Counted from the stretch's first letter, positions 52,605-61,562 are shown. The stretch: DNA of 64,000 nt from Lentzea pudingi (GCF_014646255.1 NZ_BMNC01000020.1:1-64000), one strand, 5' to 3'. Notes: a model not told the origin generated them from the sequence alone. Program-made: numbers and translations.

Positions 52605-52951
52605 AACTTCTCCTCGACGTGCGTCACAGCGTCCACCACGATGTGCGCCAGGTGTTCGTCCACCAGTCTGTACACGACCTCGCGGCCGTGCCTTTCGCCG
52701 TGCACCACTCCCGCCGACTTCAGCACGCGCAGGTGCTGGCTGATCAGCGGCTGCGCCACCCCCAGCGCCTCGACCAGCTCGTGCACGCAGCGGTCGTGTT
52801 CGCGCAGCTGCAGCACGATGGCGATGCGGACCGGGGCGGCCAGCGCTCGCAGCAGGTCGCCGGCCTCGGCGAGGGTGTGCGCGGAGCGGGGTGCCGCGGG
52901 CGCGGGGGCCTCGCGTTCGGGGGAGTGCTCGCCGTGCAGTTGAACGGTCAT
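52601..52951 (-). CDS. ArsR/SmtB family metalloregulator
   Basis: A 116-residue winged-helix regulator. The DNA-binding helices are ELVEALGVAQPLISQHLRVLKSAGVVHGERHGREVVYRL (about residues 57-95). Metal-site candidates include the His-rich C-terminus (DEHLAHIVVDAVTHVEEKL), which is the alpha-5 site of SmtB-like proteins. ATG 52951. It is the first gene of a two-gene operon with Zur. An imperfect inverted repeat near 52968-52995 could be its operator. Confidence 0.9.
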   Translation of the reverse strand: MTVQLHGEHSPEREAPAPAAPRSAHTLAEAGDLLRALAAPVRIAIVLQLREHDRCVHELVEALGVAQPLISQHLRVLKSAGVVHGERHGREVVYRLVDEHLAHIVVDAVTHVEEKL

Positions 52952-52962
52952 GGCGGCGCACC

Positions 52963-53241
52963 TCACCTGGTAGGGATTTTCACAACCAATTCTACGGTGA
53001 TGATGAGCAGTACCAGCAGGACCACCACGCGCAATGTGCGCTGAGCTGGGGAAAGAACCTTCCAGGTGGCGGCCAGGAGCACCGCGGCGCCCAGTAGGAG
53101 CACGCCGAGCAGCACCGCGCCGAGGGTGCCGCCCACCAGCACGCCGGTGATGAACAGGCCGAGCACGAGCAGGAACGCCACGACGGGGCGGACGCGCGCC
53201 AGTGGGCCGTCGCCGGGCAGGAGAGGGCGCTTGGAGGTCAC
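52963..53241 (-). CDS. Small membrane protein (DUF6703-like)
   Basis: A 92-residue protein with three hydrophobic segments (about residues 19-38, 42-58 and 72-88). GTG 53241. The pattern LLPGDGPLARVRPVVAFLLV fits a family annotated in actinobacteria as DUF6703, but I am not certain of the number. It is upstream of the ArsR gene on the same strand, 12 bases away, and divergent from the monooxygenase. Confidence 0.72.
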   Translation of the reverse strand: MTSKRPLLPGDGPLARVRPVVAFLLVLGLFITGVLVGGTLGAVLLGVLLLGAAVLLAATWKVLSPAQRTLRVVVLLVLLIITVELVVKIPTR

Positions 53242-53258
53242 CGTGCCATCCTTGCACC

Positions 53259-53636
53259 GTGCTGCTGGTGTGCCGATTCCGCGTGTCCGACCCCGAGACG
53301 TTCAGCGCGCGCGTCGAGCAGGCGCTGAGGCTGCTGACGGCCCAGCCGGGGTGTCACAGGGGGACGCTGGCGCGGTCGACCGACGAGGACGACCGCTGGG
53401 TGCTGACGGTCGAGTTCGAGTCCGTGGTGGCTTATCGGCGCGCGATGTCGCCGTTCCCTGTGCGCGAACACGTCATCCCTCTGCTGTCCGAGGCGCTGAC
53501 CGACGAACCCGCGATGTACGAGCCGACGCTGACCAGCACCGGCGGTGAGGTCGAGACGCACACGAGCGTGCTCGCCGAGGACGCGTTCACGGTGCGGCTC
53601 GGCGAGGCCGCCGGGCCTACGAACCCGCGGCGATAG
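53259..53636 (+). CDS. Antibiotic biosynthesis monooxygenase-like protein
   Basis: A 125-residue protein of the ABM ferredoxin-like fold (LLVCRFRVSDPETFSARVEQALRLLTAQPGCHRGTLARS, then YRRAMSPFPVREHVIPLLSEA). Proteins of this fold are monooxygenases, heme-degrading enzymes or of unknown role. It lies 18 bases from the divergent DUF6703-like gene. Its end overlaps the convergent TPR gene by 20 bases. Confidence 0.78.
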   Translation: MLLVCRFRVSDPETFSARVEQALRLLTAQPGCHRGTLARSTDEDDRWVLTVEFESVVAYRRAMSPFPVREHVIPLLSEALTDEPAMYEPTLTSTGGEVETHTSVLAEDAFTVRLGEAAGPTNPRR

Positions 53637-54294
53637 CCTCCATCTCCTCGACCCACTCGTCCTGCGAGTCGTGGGGAAGAAGCTCCAACGCCCTGCGCGC
53701 GGCCTCGGCGGCCTCCTCGGTGCGGCCCAGCGCGCGCAGCGTCTTGGCCCTGCCGCTCTGCGCGTACGCCTCCGGCGTCTTCTCGAACGCCTCCAGCGCC
53801 TCGCCGAAGCGGCCGTTCTCGAAGTAGAACCAGCCGAGGTTGTTGTGCAGCGGGCCGAGCCAGCGCACCAGCGCCGGGTTCGCCACGACGATCTCGAGGC
53901 CCTGCCTGGTCCACTTCTCCGGGTCGTCGACCAGCGACGCCATGTGCGCGGCGTCGACGGCGAGCGACAGGTCACCGCGGGTCTTCGCCAGGATGAAGGC
54001 CGCCACGAACAGCGGTTGCGCGGCCTGCGGATCGCCGGCGGAGCGGTGCAGCCTGCCCCGTTCGAGCAACGCCCGCACCCGGCCCGTCGAGTCGGGCGCG
54101 ACGAGCACCTCCGCCTCGTCGACCAGGACGTGGCCCGCGGCGAAGTTCTCCCGCAGGCCCTCGACGCGGGCGAGCTGGGTCAGCACCTCCGCGCGCTCGT
54201 CGTCCGTCTCCACGTCACCCAGGAACGCGCGGAACCTCGCCTCGGTGCCGTCCAGGTCGGCGAAGTCCCACAGCTCTCGCAGCCGGTCTTCCAT
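53617..54294 (-). CDS. Tetratricopeptide repeat protein
   Basis: A 225-residue soluble protein made of TPR-like helical pairs (GRVRALLERGRLHRSAGDPQAAQPLFVAAF; LHNNLGWFYFENGRFGEALEAFEK; ALGRTEEAAEAARRALELLP). ATG 54294 (MEDRLRELWDFADLDG) is chosen; the open frame upstream is not typical. A scaffold role is likely. Its promoter region is shared with glyS, which is divergent. Confidence 0.83.
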   Translation of the reverse strand: MEDRLRELWDFADLDGTEARFRAFLGDVETDDERAEVLTQLARVEGLRENFAAGHVLVDEAEVLVAPDSTGRVRALLERGRLHRSAGDPQAAQPLFVAAFILAKTRGDLSLAVDAAHMASLVDDPEKWTRQGLEIVVANPALVRWLGPLHNNLGWFYFENGRFGEALEAFEKTPEAYAQSGRAKTLRALGRTEEAAEAARRALELLPHDSQDEWVEEMEAIAAGS

Positions 54295-54388
54295 TGGTGC
54301 AGGGTAGGGCTCCGGTCGCCCGTTCGGGGCGTGAAGTGACGGGCTAGGCTTGAGCCCCCCGATTCGCATTCCCCCGATGGAGTTCCCC

Positions 54389-55774
54389 TTGCCCGCCGAT
54401 CGCATCGAGACCGTTGTCAGCCTCTGCAAGCGCAGGGGGTTCGTCTACCCGTGCGGGGAGATCTACGGCGGTACCCGCTCGGCATGGGACTACGGACCTC
54501 TCGGCGTCGAGCTCAAGGACAACATCAAGCGCCAGTGGTGGAACTTCATGGTCCGCGGCCGCGAGGACGTCGTGGGCCTCGACTCGTCGGTCATCCTGCC
54601 GCGTGACGTGTGGGTCGCCTCCGGTCACGTCGAGGCGTTCGTCGACCCGCTCGTCGAGTGCGAGTCGTGCCACAAGCGGTTCCGCGCCGACACGCTGTCC
54701 GAGGAGTACGCGGAGCGCACCGGCAAGGAGGTCGCCGAGGGCGACGTCTCCGACGTGCCGTGCCCCAACTGCGGCGTGCGCGGCACCTACACCGAGCCGA
54801 AGATGTTCAACGGGCTCTTGAAGACGCACCTCGGTCCGATCGAGACCGAGGAGGGCCTGCACTACCTGCGCCCCGAGACGGCGCAGGGCATCTTCACGAA
54901 CTTCCTGAACGTGCAGACGACCTCCCGCAAGAAGCCGCCGTTCGGCATCGGCCAGATCGGCAAGTCGTTCCGCAACGAGATCACGCCGGGCAACTTCATC
55001 TTCCGCACCCGCGAGTTCGAGCAGATGGAGATGGAGTTCTTCGTCGAGCCGGGCACGGACGAGGAATGGCACCAGTACTGGATCGACGAGCGCACCCGCT
55101 GGTACACGGACCTGGGCATCTCCAAGGAGAACCTGCGCCACTACGAGCACCCGAAGGAAAAGCTGTCGCACTACTCGAAGCGGACGGTCGACGTCGAGTA
55201 CCGCTTCCAGTTCGGCGGCCAGGAGTGGGGTGAGCTCGAGGGCATCGCGAACCGCACCGACTTCGACCTCACGACGCACTCGAACCACTCGGGCGTCGAC
55301 CTGTCGTACTTCGACCAGGCCACGAACTCGCGCTTCAAGCCGTTCGTCATCGAACCGGCGGCCGGTGTCGGCCGCCCGATGATGGCGTTCCTGCTGGAGG
55401 CCTACACCGAGGACGAGGCCCCGAACGCCAAGGGCGGCGTGGACAAGCGCGTCGTGCTCAAGCTCGACAGGCGGCTGGCCCCGGTCAAGGTCGCGGTGCT
55501 GCCGCTGTCGCGCAACGCCGACCTGTCGCCCAAGGCCCGCGACCTCGCGACGGCCCTGCGCCGCAACTGGAACGTCGACTTCGACGACGCCGGCGCCATC
55601 GGCCGCCGCTACCGCCGCCAGGACGAGATCGGCACGCCGTTCTGCGTGACGGTCGACTTCGACACGCTCACCGACCTCGCCGTGACGGTGCGGGAGCGCG
55701 ACACGATGTCGCAGGAGCGCGTGGCGATGGACCAGCTGGAGTCGTACCTGGCGGCCCGCCTCGTCGGCTGCTAG
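54389..55774 (+). CDS. glyS: Glycyl-tRNA synthetase
   Basis: A 461-residue class II enzyme of the dimeric eukaryote-like type. Motif 2 FRNEITPGNFIFRTREFEQMEMEFF and motif 3 EPAAGVGRPMMAFL are clear, and a CxxC zinc-like pair (CESC, CPNC) lies in the insertion. The anticodon-binding domain is at the C-terminus. TTG 54389 is preferred: GGAG lies six bases upstream, and homologues begin MPADRIETV. ATG 54377 without a ribosome site is the alternative. A terminator follows. Confidence 0.94.
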   Translation: MPADRIETVVSLCKRRGFVYPCGEIYGGTRSAWDYGPLGVELKDNIKRQWWNFMVRGREDVVGLDSSVILPRDVWVASGHVEAFVDPLVECESCHKRFRADTLSEEYAERTGKEVAEGDVSDVPCPNCGVRGTYTEPKMFNGLLKTHLGPIETEEGLHYLRPETAQGIFTNFLNVQTTSRKKPPFGIGQIGKSFRNEITPGNFIFRTREFEQMEMEFFVEPGTDEEWHQYWIDERTRWYTDLGISKENLRHYEHPKEKLSHYSKRTVDVEYRFQFGGQEWGELEGIANRTDFDLTTHSNHSGVDLSYFDQATNSRFKPFVIEPAAGVGRPMMAFLLEAYTEDEAPNAKGGVDKRVVLKLDRRLAPVKVAVLPLSRNADLSPKARDLATALRRNWNVDFDDAGAIGRRYRRQDEIGTPFCVTVDFDTLTDLAVTVRERDTMSQERVAMDQLESYLAARLVGC

Positions 55775-55790
55775 TCCTTCGAAGGTTCGC

Positions 55791-55819
55791 GCCCGGCGGT
55801 GTTCCGCCGGGCCCGTTTT
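55791..55819 (+). terminator. Terminator of glyS
   Basis: GCCCGGCGG (55791-55799) pairs perfectly with CCGCCGGGC (55804-55812) around the loop TGTT, followed by CCG and TTTT. It begins 17 bases after the stop codon. Confidence 0.85.
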
Positions 55820-55834
55820 CGTTCCCGAGGCAAC

Positions 55835-55867
55835 AGAACGCCGTGTTCTCGCGTGAAGAGGACATGA
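55835..55867 (+). promoter_or_regulatory. Repeated upstream motif, copy 1, with inverted repeat
   Basis: AGAAC (55835-55839) and GTTCT (55845-55849) form an inverted repeat with a five-base spacer. The stretch GTTCTCGCGTG, six variable bases, then ACATGA recurs exactly before the third membrane gene at 57150-57172. In both places the ATG is the start codon of a membrane protein gene. Confidence 0.45.
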
Positions 55868-56697
55868 GTGCACAGCGACTGACGCGGATCGGGGTTCCGC
55901 TCGCCGTCGCGGGGGCCGTGCTGCTGGCCGGGATGATCGCCGTGGCGCTGACCCTGCCGGTGAAGGGGATCGCGACCTGGTACGTGTGGGTGGCCGTCGC
56001 GGCGGTGGCGTTGGGGCCGCTCTGGATCGGGCTGGTCTTCAGCAGGTCGAACGAGCACCAGGTGGGGGCACGCTTCGCGCGTCCCGCGACCATCTCGGTG
56101 GTGCTGGCCGTTCTGGCCGGCGCGAACGTGTGGGACCGCTACCTGACGCATCCGGAGACGCCGTTCACCGTGAGCACGGTGGCGTACTGCGTGATCGCGG
56201 TTGTGTCGGTGGTGCTGACCGTGGCGGCGTTGCCGGCGCTCGGCCCCCGGCTCACGCCGGAGGAGTTGCGGACGAGGCCCGTCGACGTCCGCGAGCTGCA
56301 CCGGTGGGGCAGGGGCGCCGCGGTGGCCGGAGCCCTGTCCGGCGTGGGGCTCGTGGTGGCGTCACCGCCTGGCGGCCCGTTGCCCGTCGTCCTCGGCCTG
56401 GTCGTGGCCGGCTGCGCGGTGGTCGCGGGGGTGCTGCTGACGCGGGTCGCGGACCTGCGCACCGGCTACCGCGGTCACCTCGTGCTGGCCGCTCTGCTGG
56501 TGGTCGTGCTGGTCAGCGCGGTCTTGGCGGGGCCGGTCGGGTACCTCGTGCTGACCTCGTCCGTGGTCGGGGGGATCTCGTACGGGGTGCTGTTCCTCGT
56601 CGCGCTGTTCGTCTTCCTGTCGTGCGGCGGCAGGCTCGCCAAGCTGCTGGGGCAGCACGGCGTCCTGCGGCCAGGTGCGGAGGTGGTGGCCCGGTGA
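55864..56697 (+). CDS. Multi-pass membrane protein 1 of trio
   Basis: A 277-residue protein with about seven hydrophobic segments. No catalytic motif or named family is visible. ATG 55864 (MSAQRLTRIGVPLAVAGAVLL) is preferred; GTG 55843 is in frame but falls in the shared upstream motif. The second gene overlaps its stop (GTGA) and starts with the related VSAQEVRQLGVVLVAAGP, so they are probably diverged paralogues or partners. Confidence 0.7.
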   Translation: MSAQRLTRIGVPLAVAGAVLLAGMIAVALTLPVKGIATWYVWVAVAAVALGPLWIGLVFSRSNEHQVGARFARPATISVVLAVLAGANVWDRYLTHPETPFTVSTVAYCVIAVVSVVLTVAALPALGPRLTPEELRTRPVDVRELHRWGRGAAVAGALSGVGLVVASPPGGPLPVVLGLVVAGCAVVAGVLLTRVADLRTGYRGHLVLAALLVVVLVSAVLAGPVGYLVLTSSVVGGISYGVLFLVALFVFLSCGGRLAKLLGQHGVLRPGAEVVAR

Positions 56698-57128
56698 GCG
56701 CGCAGGAGGTCAGGCAGCTCGGTGTCGTGCTCGTGGCGGCCGGGCCGGGGCTGGCGCTCGCCGCGTTCGTCGCGGGGATGACCCTGCCGCTGTACGACTT
56801 CCTCCGCGTCCTGCTTGCCGGGGAGGGAGTCCTGGCAGCACTCGGGTGTGCGGCCGTGGGAGTGGCCGTGATCAAGGTGCCGGACCTGTCCCGACTGGTC
56901 AAGGTGCTCCGCTTCGGGAGCATCGTCCCGTTCGTCACGGGCTTCATCGCCCTGGAGACCCTCTACACGGACTTTCCCGAGGCGGACGGCCTGCTGACGA
57001 GCCTGAGCTCGGTCGTCTTCACGGTGGCCGTGGTCGCGTCGACGGGGGCCGTGATGTTCGTCGTGGCGCAGGTGGACCGGAACACGCGGGGAAGCGGCCT
57101 GCCGGAGACCTTCATCCCTGGTTCGTAG
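56694..57128 (+). CDS. Small multi-pass membrane protein 2 of trio
   Basis: A 144-residue protein with four hydrophobic segments (about residues 7-27, 38-55, 70-88 and 105-125). It starts at GTG 56694 with a 4-base overlap of the preceding gene. The N-terminus resembles that of membrane protein 1. Family unknown. Confidence 0.68.
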   Translation: MSAQEVRQLGVVLVAAGPGLALAAFVAGMTLPLYDFLRVLLAGEGVLAALGCAAVGVAVIKVPDLSRLVKVLRFGSIVPFVTGFIALETLYTDFPEADGLLTSLSSVVFTVAVVASTGAVMFVVAQVDRNTRGSGLPETFIPGS

Positions 57129-57149
57129 TCACGAGCAACATCGTGCGGC

Positions 57150-57172
57150 GTTCTCGCGTGTCCAAGACATGA
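57150..57172 (+). promoter_or_regulatory. Repeated upstream motif, copy 2
   Basis: GTTCTCGCGTG (57150-57160), six variable bases and ACATGA (57167-57172), the same arrangement as at 55845-55867. A CAACA lies upstream in both places. The repeat may mark a shared promoter or operator, or a duplicated gene start. Confidence 0.4.
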
Positions 57173-57984
57173 CGGGGGAACGTGGACAGGCGGCGGCAGG
57201 GGTGGTGCTGCTCGTCTGGGTGGTGGTGTTCGCGGCGGTGGCCGACGTGGCGAACCCGCGGGTGCTGCTGGCGTCCGCGGTGAGCGGCGGGCTGGTGTGC
57301 GCGTGCGCGGCGGTGGGCGGGGTCGTGGCGACACGGGTGACCGGTGAGGAGTCGGCTGCCCGGCTGCGACACGTGTTCGTGGTGCTGGAAGGGGCCGCGT
57401 TGGTGCTCTTCTTCCCGTTCTGCTGGTTCGGCTTCGGCGTCGAACCCGTCGGGAGGCCGGGCACCTTCGCGGCGGGGGCCGTGCTGGTGCTCGCGGTGCC
57501 GGTGGTCGCGGCGCTGGTGATCGTCGTGAGGCGGAGCTTCGTCGTGCACGAACTCGTGCCGGACACCGGTGGGGGCGCGCCGGTCCAGCGGATCCGGGTG
57601 CTCGCCACGGTGCTGGTCACGGTCGGGCTCGCGCTGTCGGCCGGCGTGGTGGCGGTGGCGGCGGTCGCGACCGAGCACCAGGTGGTCCTGCTGGTCGTCG
57701 GCCTGCTGGTGACGTTGATGCCGGTGCTGCTCGGGGTGCGGTTGATGGATGTGGCAGACGTGCACTCGGCTCGCCGGCGCAACGCCGGCAACTATGTCGT
57801 CGTCCCCGCCGCGGCCGGGATCGCCGTGTTCGACTTCTCGGCCACGACGGGGCCCGCGGGGACGTTGTTCGGGGTGATGGCGTTCGGGGCCGTGGTGCTG
57901 CTCGTGATCGCGATCCTCGTGCTGCGCGACTTCACCGGCGAGTGGGACCGGCCGTGGCGCGACGCGGGGAAGGTCAGCCGTTGA
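57169..57984 (+). CDS. Multi-pass membrane protein 3 of trio
   Basis: A 271-residue protein with about seven hydrophobic segments (first about residues 10-28, GVVLLVWVVVFAAVADVANP). ATG 57169 sits in the repeated motif copy 2. The family is unknown; the repeat of the upstream motif and similar size suggest relation to membrane protein 1. The 3' end overlaps the convergent serine hydrolase by 11 bases. Confidence 0.68.
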   Translation: MTGERGQAAAGVVLLVWVVVFAAVADVANPRVLLASAVSGGLVCACAAVGGVVATRVTGEESAARLRHVFVVLEGAALVLFFPFCWFGFGVEPVGRPGTFAAGAVLVLAVPVVAALVIVVRRSFVVHELVPDTGGGAPVQRIRVLATVLVTVGLALSAGVVAVAAVATEHQVVLLVVGLLVTLMPVLLGVRLMDVADVHSARRRNAGNYVVVPAAAGIAVFDFSATTGPAGTLFGVMAFGAVVLLVIAILVLRDFTGEWDRPWRDAGKVSR

Positions 57985-58841
57985 CGCCCAGCTTCCCGAG
58001 GACGGCCGTGGCGACGGCGTTGATCGACTGCCGGGCCGTGGTCCACGAACCCGTCGGGCTCGTGGTGAGGACGGCGACGGCGTAGCGGTTGTCGAGCACG
58101 CCCGCGCTGTGCAGGTAGACGTCGCTCGGCAGGTAGTACATCCAGCCCTGCTTGGCGTAGACGCCGGTGATGCCGAGCAGGCCGAACGCCTGGTCGAAGC
58201 CGTCGGCGGCGGTGGCGGGGGCGGACGACAGCGCCGCGACGACCGCGTCGCGCTCCGGCGAGCCGAGGATGTAGTGGTAGAGCCGCACCATGTCGTTCGC
58301 GGTGATGACGACTTCTCCCCACTGTGAGGGGTCGTCAGGGGCGGTGAGTACCTGTAAGTCCTGCTTCGGCGGCCACGCGGCCGATGGCGTCCATGCCGTC
58401 GAACCTCGTCCACAGCACGTCCATGGCGTTGTCGTCGCTCACGCTCAACGCGCGGTGGATCAGGTCCTGGTCCTCGTCGGACAATTGCTGCTGCAACGCG
58501 TCCACGGCGAGGATCAGCTTCGACAGCGACGCCGAGTAGAACGGCTTGTCACCCTGCTCCGACACGACCTGGTCCGTCCGCAGGTCCAGCACCGCGATGC
58601 CGACGTCGGACGCGCCGCCCGCAGCGGCGACAGCCGATACATCAGCGGCTGACATATCGGCTATCGCCGAACTGGTGTCCGACGTATCAGCGTCTCCGGG
58701 ATCCAGCGAGCCCTCTCCGGTGTCCAGCACGTCGGGGCCACGCGAGATATCAGCCGCGGGCTTGCCGTGCGCGAGACACGGCGACGCCTCCGGCACGACG
58801 AAGACGGCCGCCACGAAGAAGAGGATCAGAGCCCAGCGCAC
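57974..58841 (-). pseudogene. Beta-lactamase-related serine hydrolase, one frameshift
   Basis: An exported serine hydrolase with the class A beta-lactamase-like order. A signal peptide (MRWALILFFVAAVFVVPEAS) is followed by an Asp/Ala-rich low-complexity spacer (about 30-75). The active-site SLSK gives Ser105 and Lys108, and SDDN is at 135-138. The frame ends in TGTHRP at 58335, but the other frame continues TAPDDPSQWGEVVITANDM to the stop at 57974. One extra base near 58346 explains it. Domains on both sides look well conserved, so an assembly error or a recent mutation is likely. Confidence 0.72.
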
Positions 58842-58857
58842 ACGTCAAAGGTCCGTC

Positions 58858-59589
58858 TCACAGGAGCCTGGTGTCGAGCTTTTCCTCCTGTGCGGTTGCT
58901 GAAGAATCGTCCCTGACCACCACGTATGCGCCGGAACCGGGACGTTCCGTCACCGCCTCGACGAGTTCGGTGCCCCGATAGAGCAACCCGACGCCGTCGT
59001 CGGTGCAGTACGTCGCCGGCAGCACGCCGGAGGCCACCGCCTCGTGGATCTTCGGGCGGCGCTGCTCCTCCGAGTCGTAGTGCACGCCGTTGCCGTAGGG
59101 CAGGAACCCCAGGCCGTTCGTGACGATCCGGAGGTCCGGGCCGAACGAGTCCGTCGCGCCACCCGCGTGCCAGCAGATCGAGCCCGCCGACACGCCGCTG
59201 AGCACCACGCCCGCCTCCCACGCCGTGCGGAAGACGGCGCCGAGGCCGTGCACTTCCCACACCGCGAGCAGGTTCGCCACCGAGCCGCCGCCCACCCAGA
59301 TGACGTCGTGGGACAGCACGTAGTCCTCGAGGTCGTCGGTCGGCGGCATCGTGAAGAGGTTCAGCACCGACACGTCGACGCCCGCGACCCTGCCCGCCTC
59401 CGCCATGTTCGCGTTCATCGCCCGCTGGTCGCCCCCGGCCGTGCCGACGTGGCACAGGCGCGGCGCCCGGCCCTCGACCCCGGACAGGTCCAGGGCGAAG
59501 TGGATCAGCTTGTCGAACTCGGCGAAGGTCCGGCGCCCAGAGCGCAGACCTCCCGACGTGGCGAGGATGGTGGGCTGCTCAGCAGGCAT
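58858..59589 (-). CDS. Peptidase E-like (S51) type 1 glutamine amidotransferase-like protein
   Basis: A 243-residue protein of the peptidase E family. The nucleophile elbow VLSGVSAGSICWHAGG holds the serine near residue 133. Other family patterns are IWVGGGSVANLLAVWEVHG and FLPYGNGVHYDSEEQRRP, where a His-Asp pair may complete the site. S51 peptidases release N-terminal Asp dipeptides; related proteins differ. ATG 59589 (MPAEQPTILATSGG) is the chosen start. Confidence 0.87.
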   Translation of the reverse strand: MPAEQPTILATSGGLRSGRRTFAEFDKLIHFALDLSGVEGRAPRLCHVGTAGGDQRAMNANMAEAGRVAGVDVSVLNLFTMPPTDDLEDYVLSHDVIWVGGGSVANLLAVWEVHGLGAVFRTAWEAGVVLSGVSAGSICWHAGGATDSFGPDLRIVTNGLGFLPYGNGVHYDSEEQRRPKIHEAVASGVLPATYCTDDGVGLLYRGTELVEAVTERPGSGAYVVVRDDSSATAQEEKLDTRLL

Positions 59590-59639
59590 GACGATGATCC
59601 TCGCAGGGGCGTCAACGCGACAGCCGTCCGTCTGGGACC

Positions 59640-60314
59640 ATGCATGGTGTGCGCACCACGCCCCTGAAGCCACTCGCCAGGATTCGCCGAGTCGTGCTGC
59701 GCCTCGTCTTCGGGGCGTTGGTCATCGGCGTGCTCGTGGGCGCCGGTACGGCGTTCCGCGTGTGGCAGGTCGCGCGCGTGGACGACTGGACGAAGGCCGA
59801 CATGGCGGTCGTGCTCGGCGCCGCGCAGTACAACGGCGTGCCGTCCGACGTGCTCGCGGCCCGGCTGGAGCACGCGCTCGGCCTCTACCAGGAGGGTGTC
59901 GTCAGCTACATCGCGACGACCGGCGGCCGCCAGCCCGGTGACAACTTCACCGAGGGCCAGGTCGGCAAGTTGTGGCTGGTCGAGCGCGGTGTGCCGGAGG
60001 ACAGGGTGCTGCAGGTCGGCGAGGGCGCGGACACGCTCGGGTCGCTGCGCGCCGTCGCCTCGGTGGCCAAGGAGCGCGACCTGAAGACCGCCGTGATCGT
60101 CAGCGACCCGTGGCACTCGCTGCGCGCCCGCACGATGGCCGAGGACGCCGGTCTGCACGCGTGGACGTCCCCGACCCGCAGCGGCCCGAACGTGCAGACG
60201 CGACAGACGCAGTGGTTCTACATCAAGCGCGAGACCGGAGCCTTGCTCTACTACCGCCTGATGAAGGCGCACGCCGGCGTGTTCGAGGAGCTCAACCTCC
60301 CTAAAATCGGCTGA
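59640..60314 (+). CDS. YdcF/SanA-like DUF218 membrane protein
   Basis: A 224-residue protein with one N-terminal transmembrane helix (about residues 17-42) and a DUF218 domain. Family stretches are ADMAVVLGAAQYNGVPSDVLAARLEHA and VIVSDPWHSLRARTMAEDAG. SanA/ElyC-like members act in envelope integrity. ATG 59640 is used; GTG 59649 is possible. It overlaps the dgt ATG by one base, so the two genes are likely co-transcribed. Confidence 0.85.
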   Translation: MHGVRTTPLKPLARIRRVVLRLVFGALVIGVLVGAGTAFRVWQVARVDDWTKADMAVVLGAAQYNGVPSDVLAARLEHALGLYQEGVVSYIATTGGRQPGDNFTEGQVGKLWLVERGVPEDRVLQVGEGADTLGSLRAVASVAKERDLKTAVIVSDPWHSLRARTMAEDAGLHAWTSPTRSGPNVQTRQTQWFYIKRETGALLYYRLMKAHAGVFEELNLPKIG

Positions 60315-61552
60315 TGGGATACACCGGCCACGACGCGGAGCGCCTGCTCCCCGAAGACCCGAAGAGCGCCGCGCTGCCGGGTGCCCGCACCGACACGCGC
60401 ACGCCGTTCTCCCGTGACCGGGCCCGCGTGCTGCACTCCGCGGCGTTGCGCAGGCTCGCCGGCAAGACCCAGGTCGTCGGTCCCGGCGAGGGCTCGGAGG
60501 TCACCGGCGTGCCGCGCACGCGCCTCACGCACTCGCTGGAGGTCGCGCAGATCGGCCGCGGCATCGGTGAGGAACTGGGTTGCGACCCGGACATCGTCGA
60601 CACAGCCGGACTCGCGCACGACATCGGGCATCCGCCGTTCGGGCACAACGGCGAGAGGGCGTTGAACGAGCTCGCCGGTCCGTGCGGCGGCTTCGAGGGC
60701 AACGCGCAGACGTTCCGCATCCTCGCGCGCCTCGAACCGAAGACAGCGCACGGGCTGAACCTCACGCGCGCGGTGCTCGACGCGTCGACGAAGTACCCGT
60801 GGACGCGCACGCCGGGCACGGTGAAGTTCGGTGTGTACGACGACGACCTCGAGGTGTTCGAGTGGATGCGTGCGGGTGCGCCGGAGCGTGAGCGGTGCAT
60901 CGAGGCGCAGGTGATGGACTGGTCCGACGACGTGGCGTACTCCGTGCACGACGTCGAGGACGGCGTGCTGGCCCACCGCATCAGCCTCGGCGCGCTGGCC
61001 CGTCCCGACGAACGCGGCGCCATCGCATCGCTCGCCGCGAAGACGTTCTCCGACGAGTCCGTCGCGACGCTCGAGGCCACCGCCGAGGAACTGCTGAAGC
61101 TGCCGGTGATCGCGTACTGGACGGACCGCGAGTACGACGGCTCGCTCGGCGCGCAGGTGGCGTTGAAGAACCTCACCAGCGAACTGGTCGGCCGCTTCGC
61201 CTCCGCCGCCGTCACCGCGACCAGGGCCGTGCACGGCGACGGCGCGCTGACGAGGTACAACGCCGCGCTGGAGGTCCCGAAGCAGGTCGCGGCGGAAGTG
61301 GCGCTGCTCAAGGCGATGGCCGTCCGGTACGTGATGAGCGACCCGGCGCGCCTGGCCATGCAGGCGACGCAACGCGACCTGATCACCGACCTGGTGGGCC
61401 GTCTGCTGGAACGCCCCACGCTGCTCGACCCCGCGTTCCGCCCGGTGTTCGCGGCCGCTTCGTCCTACGCCGCACGGCTTCGCGTCGTCGTCGACCAGGT
61501 CGCGCTGCTCACCGACGCACAGGCCGTGGCCTGGCACCGCGCATCGGCGTAG
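60314..61552 (+). CDS. dgt: Deoxyguanosinetriphosphate triphosphohydrolase-like protein
   Basis: A 412-residue HD-domain dNTPase. The metal ligands appear in order: RTRLTHSLEVAQIGR, then AHDIGHPPFGHNGE (HD motif), and MDWSDDVAYSVHDVEDG. It cleaves dNTPs to the nucleoside and tripolyphosphate. In actinobacteria dgt usually precedes dnaG; here a small ORF and a serpin follow instead. Confidence 0.95.
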   Translation: MGYTGHDAERLLPEDPKSAALPGARTDTRTPFSRDRARVLHSAALRRLAGKTQVVGPGEGSEVTGVPRTRLTHSLEVAQIGRGIGEELGCDPDIVDTAGLAHDIGHPPFGHNGERALNELAGPCGGFEGNAQTFRILARLEPKTAHGLNLTRAVLDASTKYPWTRTPGTVKFGVYDDDLEVFEWMRAGAPERERCIEAQVMDWSDDVAYSVHDVEDGVLAHRISLGALARPDERGAIASLAAKTFSDESVATLEATAEELLKLPVIAYWTDREYDGSLGAQVALKNLTSELVGRFASAAVTATRAVHGDGALTRYNAALEVPKQVAAEVALLKAMAVRYVMSDPARLAMQATQRDLITDLVGRLLERPTLLDPAFRPVFAAASSYAARLRVVVDQVALLTDAQAVAWHRASA

Positions 61553-61562
61553 CTTCGATGCC

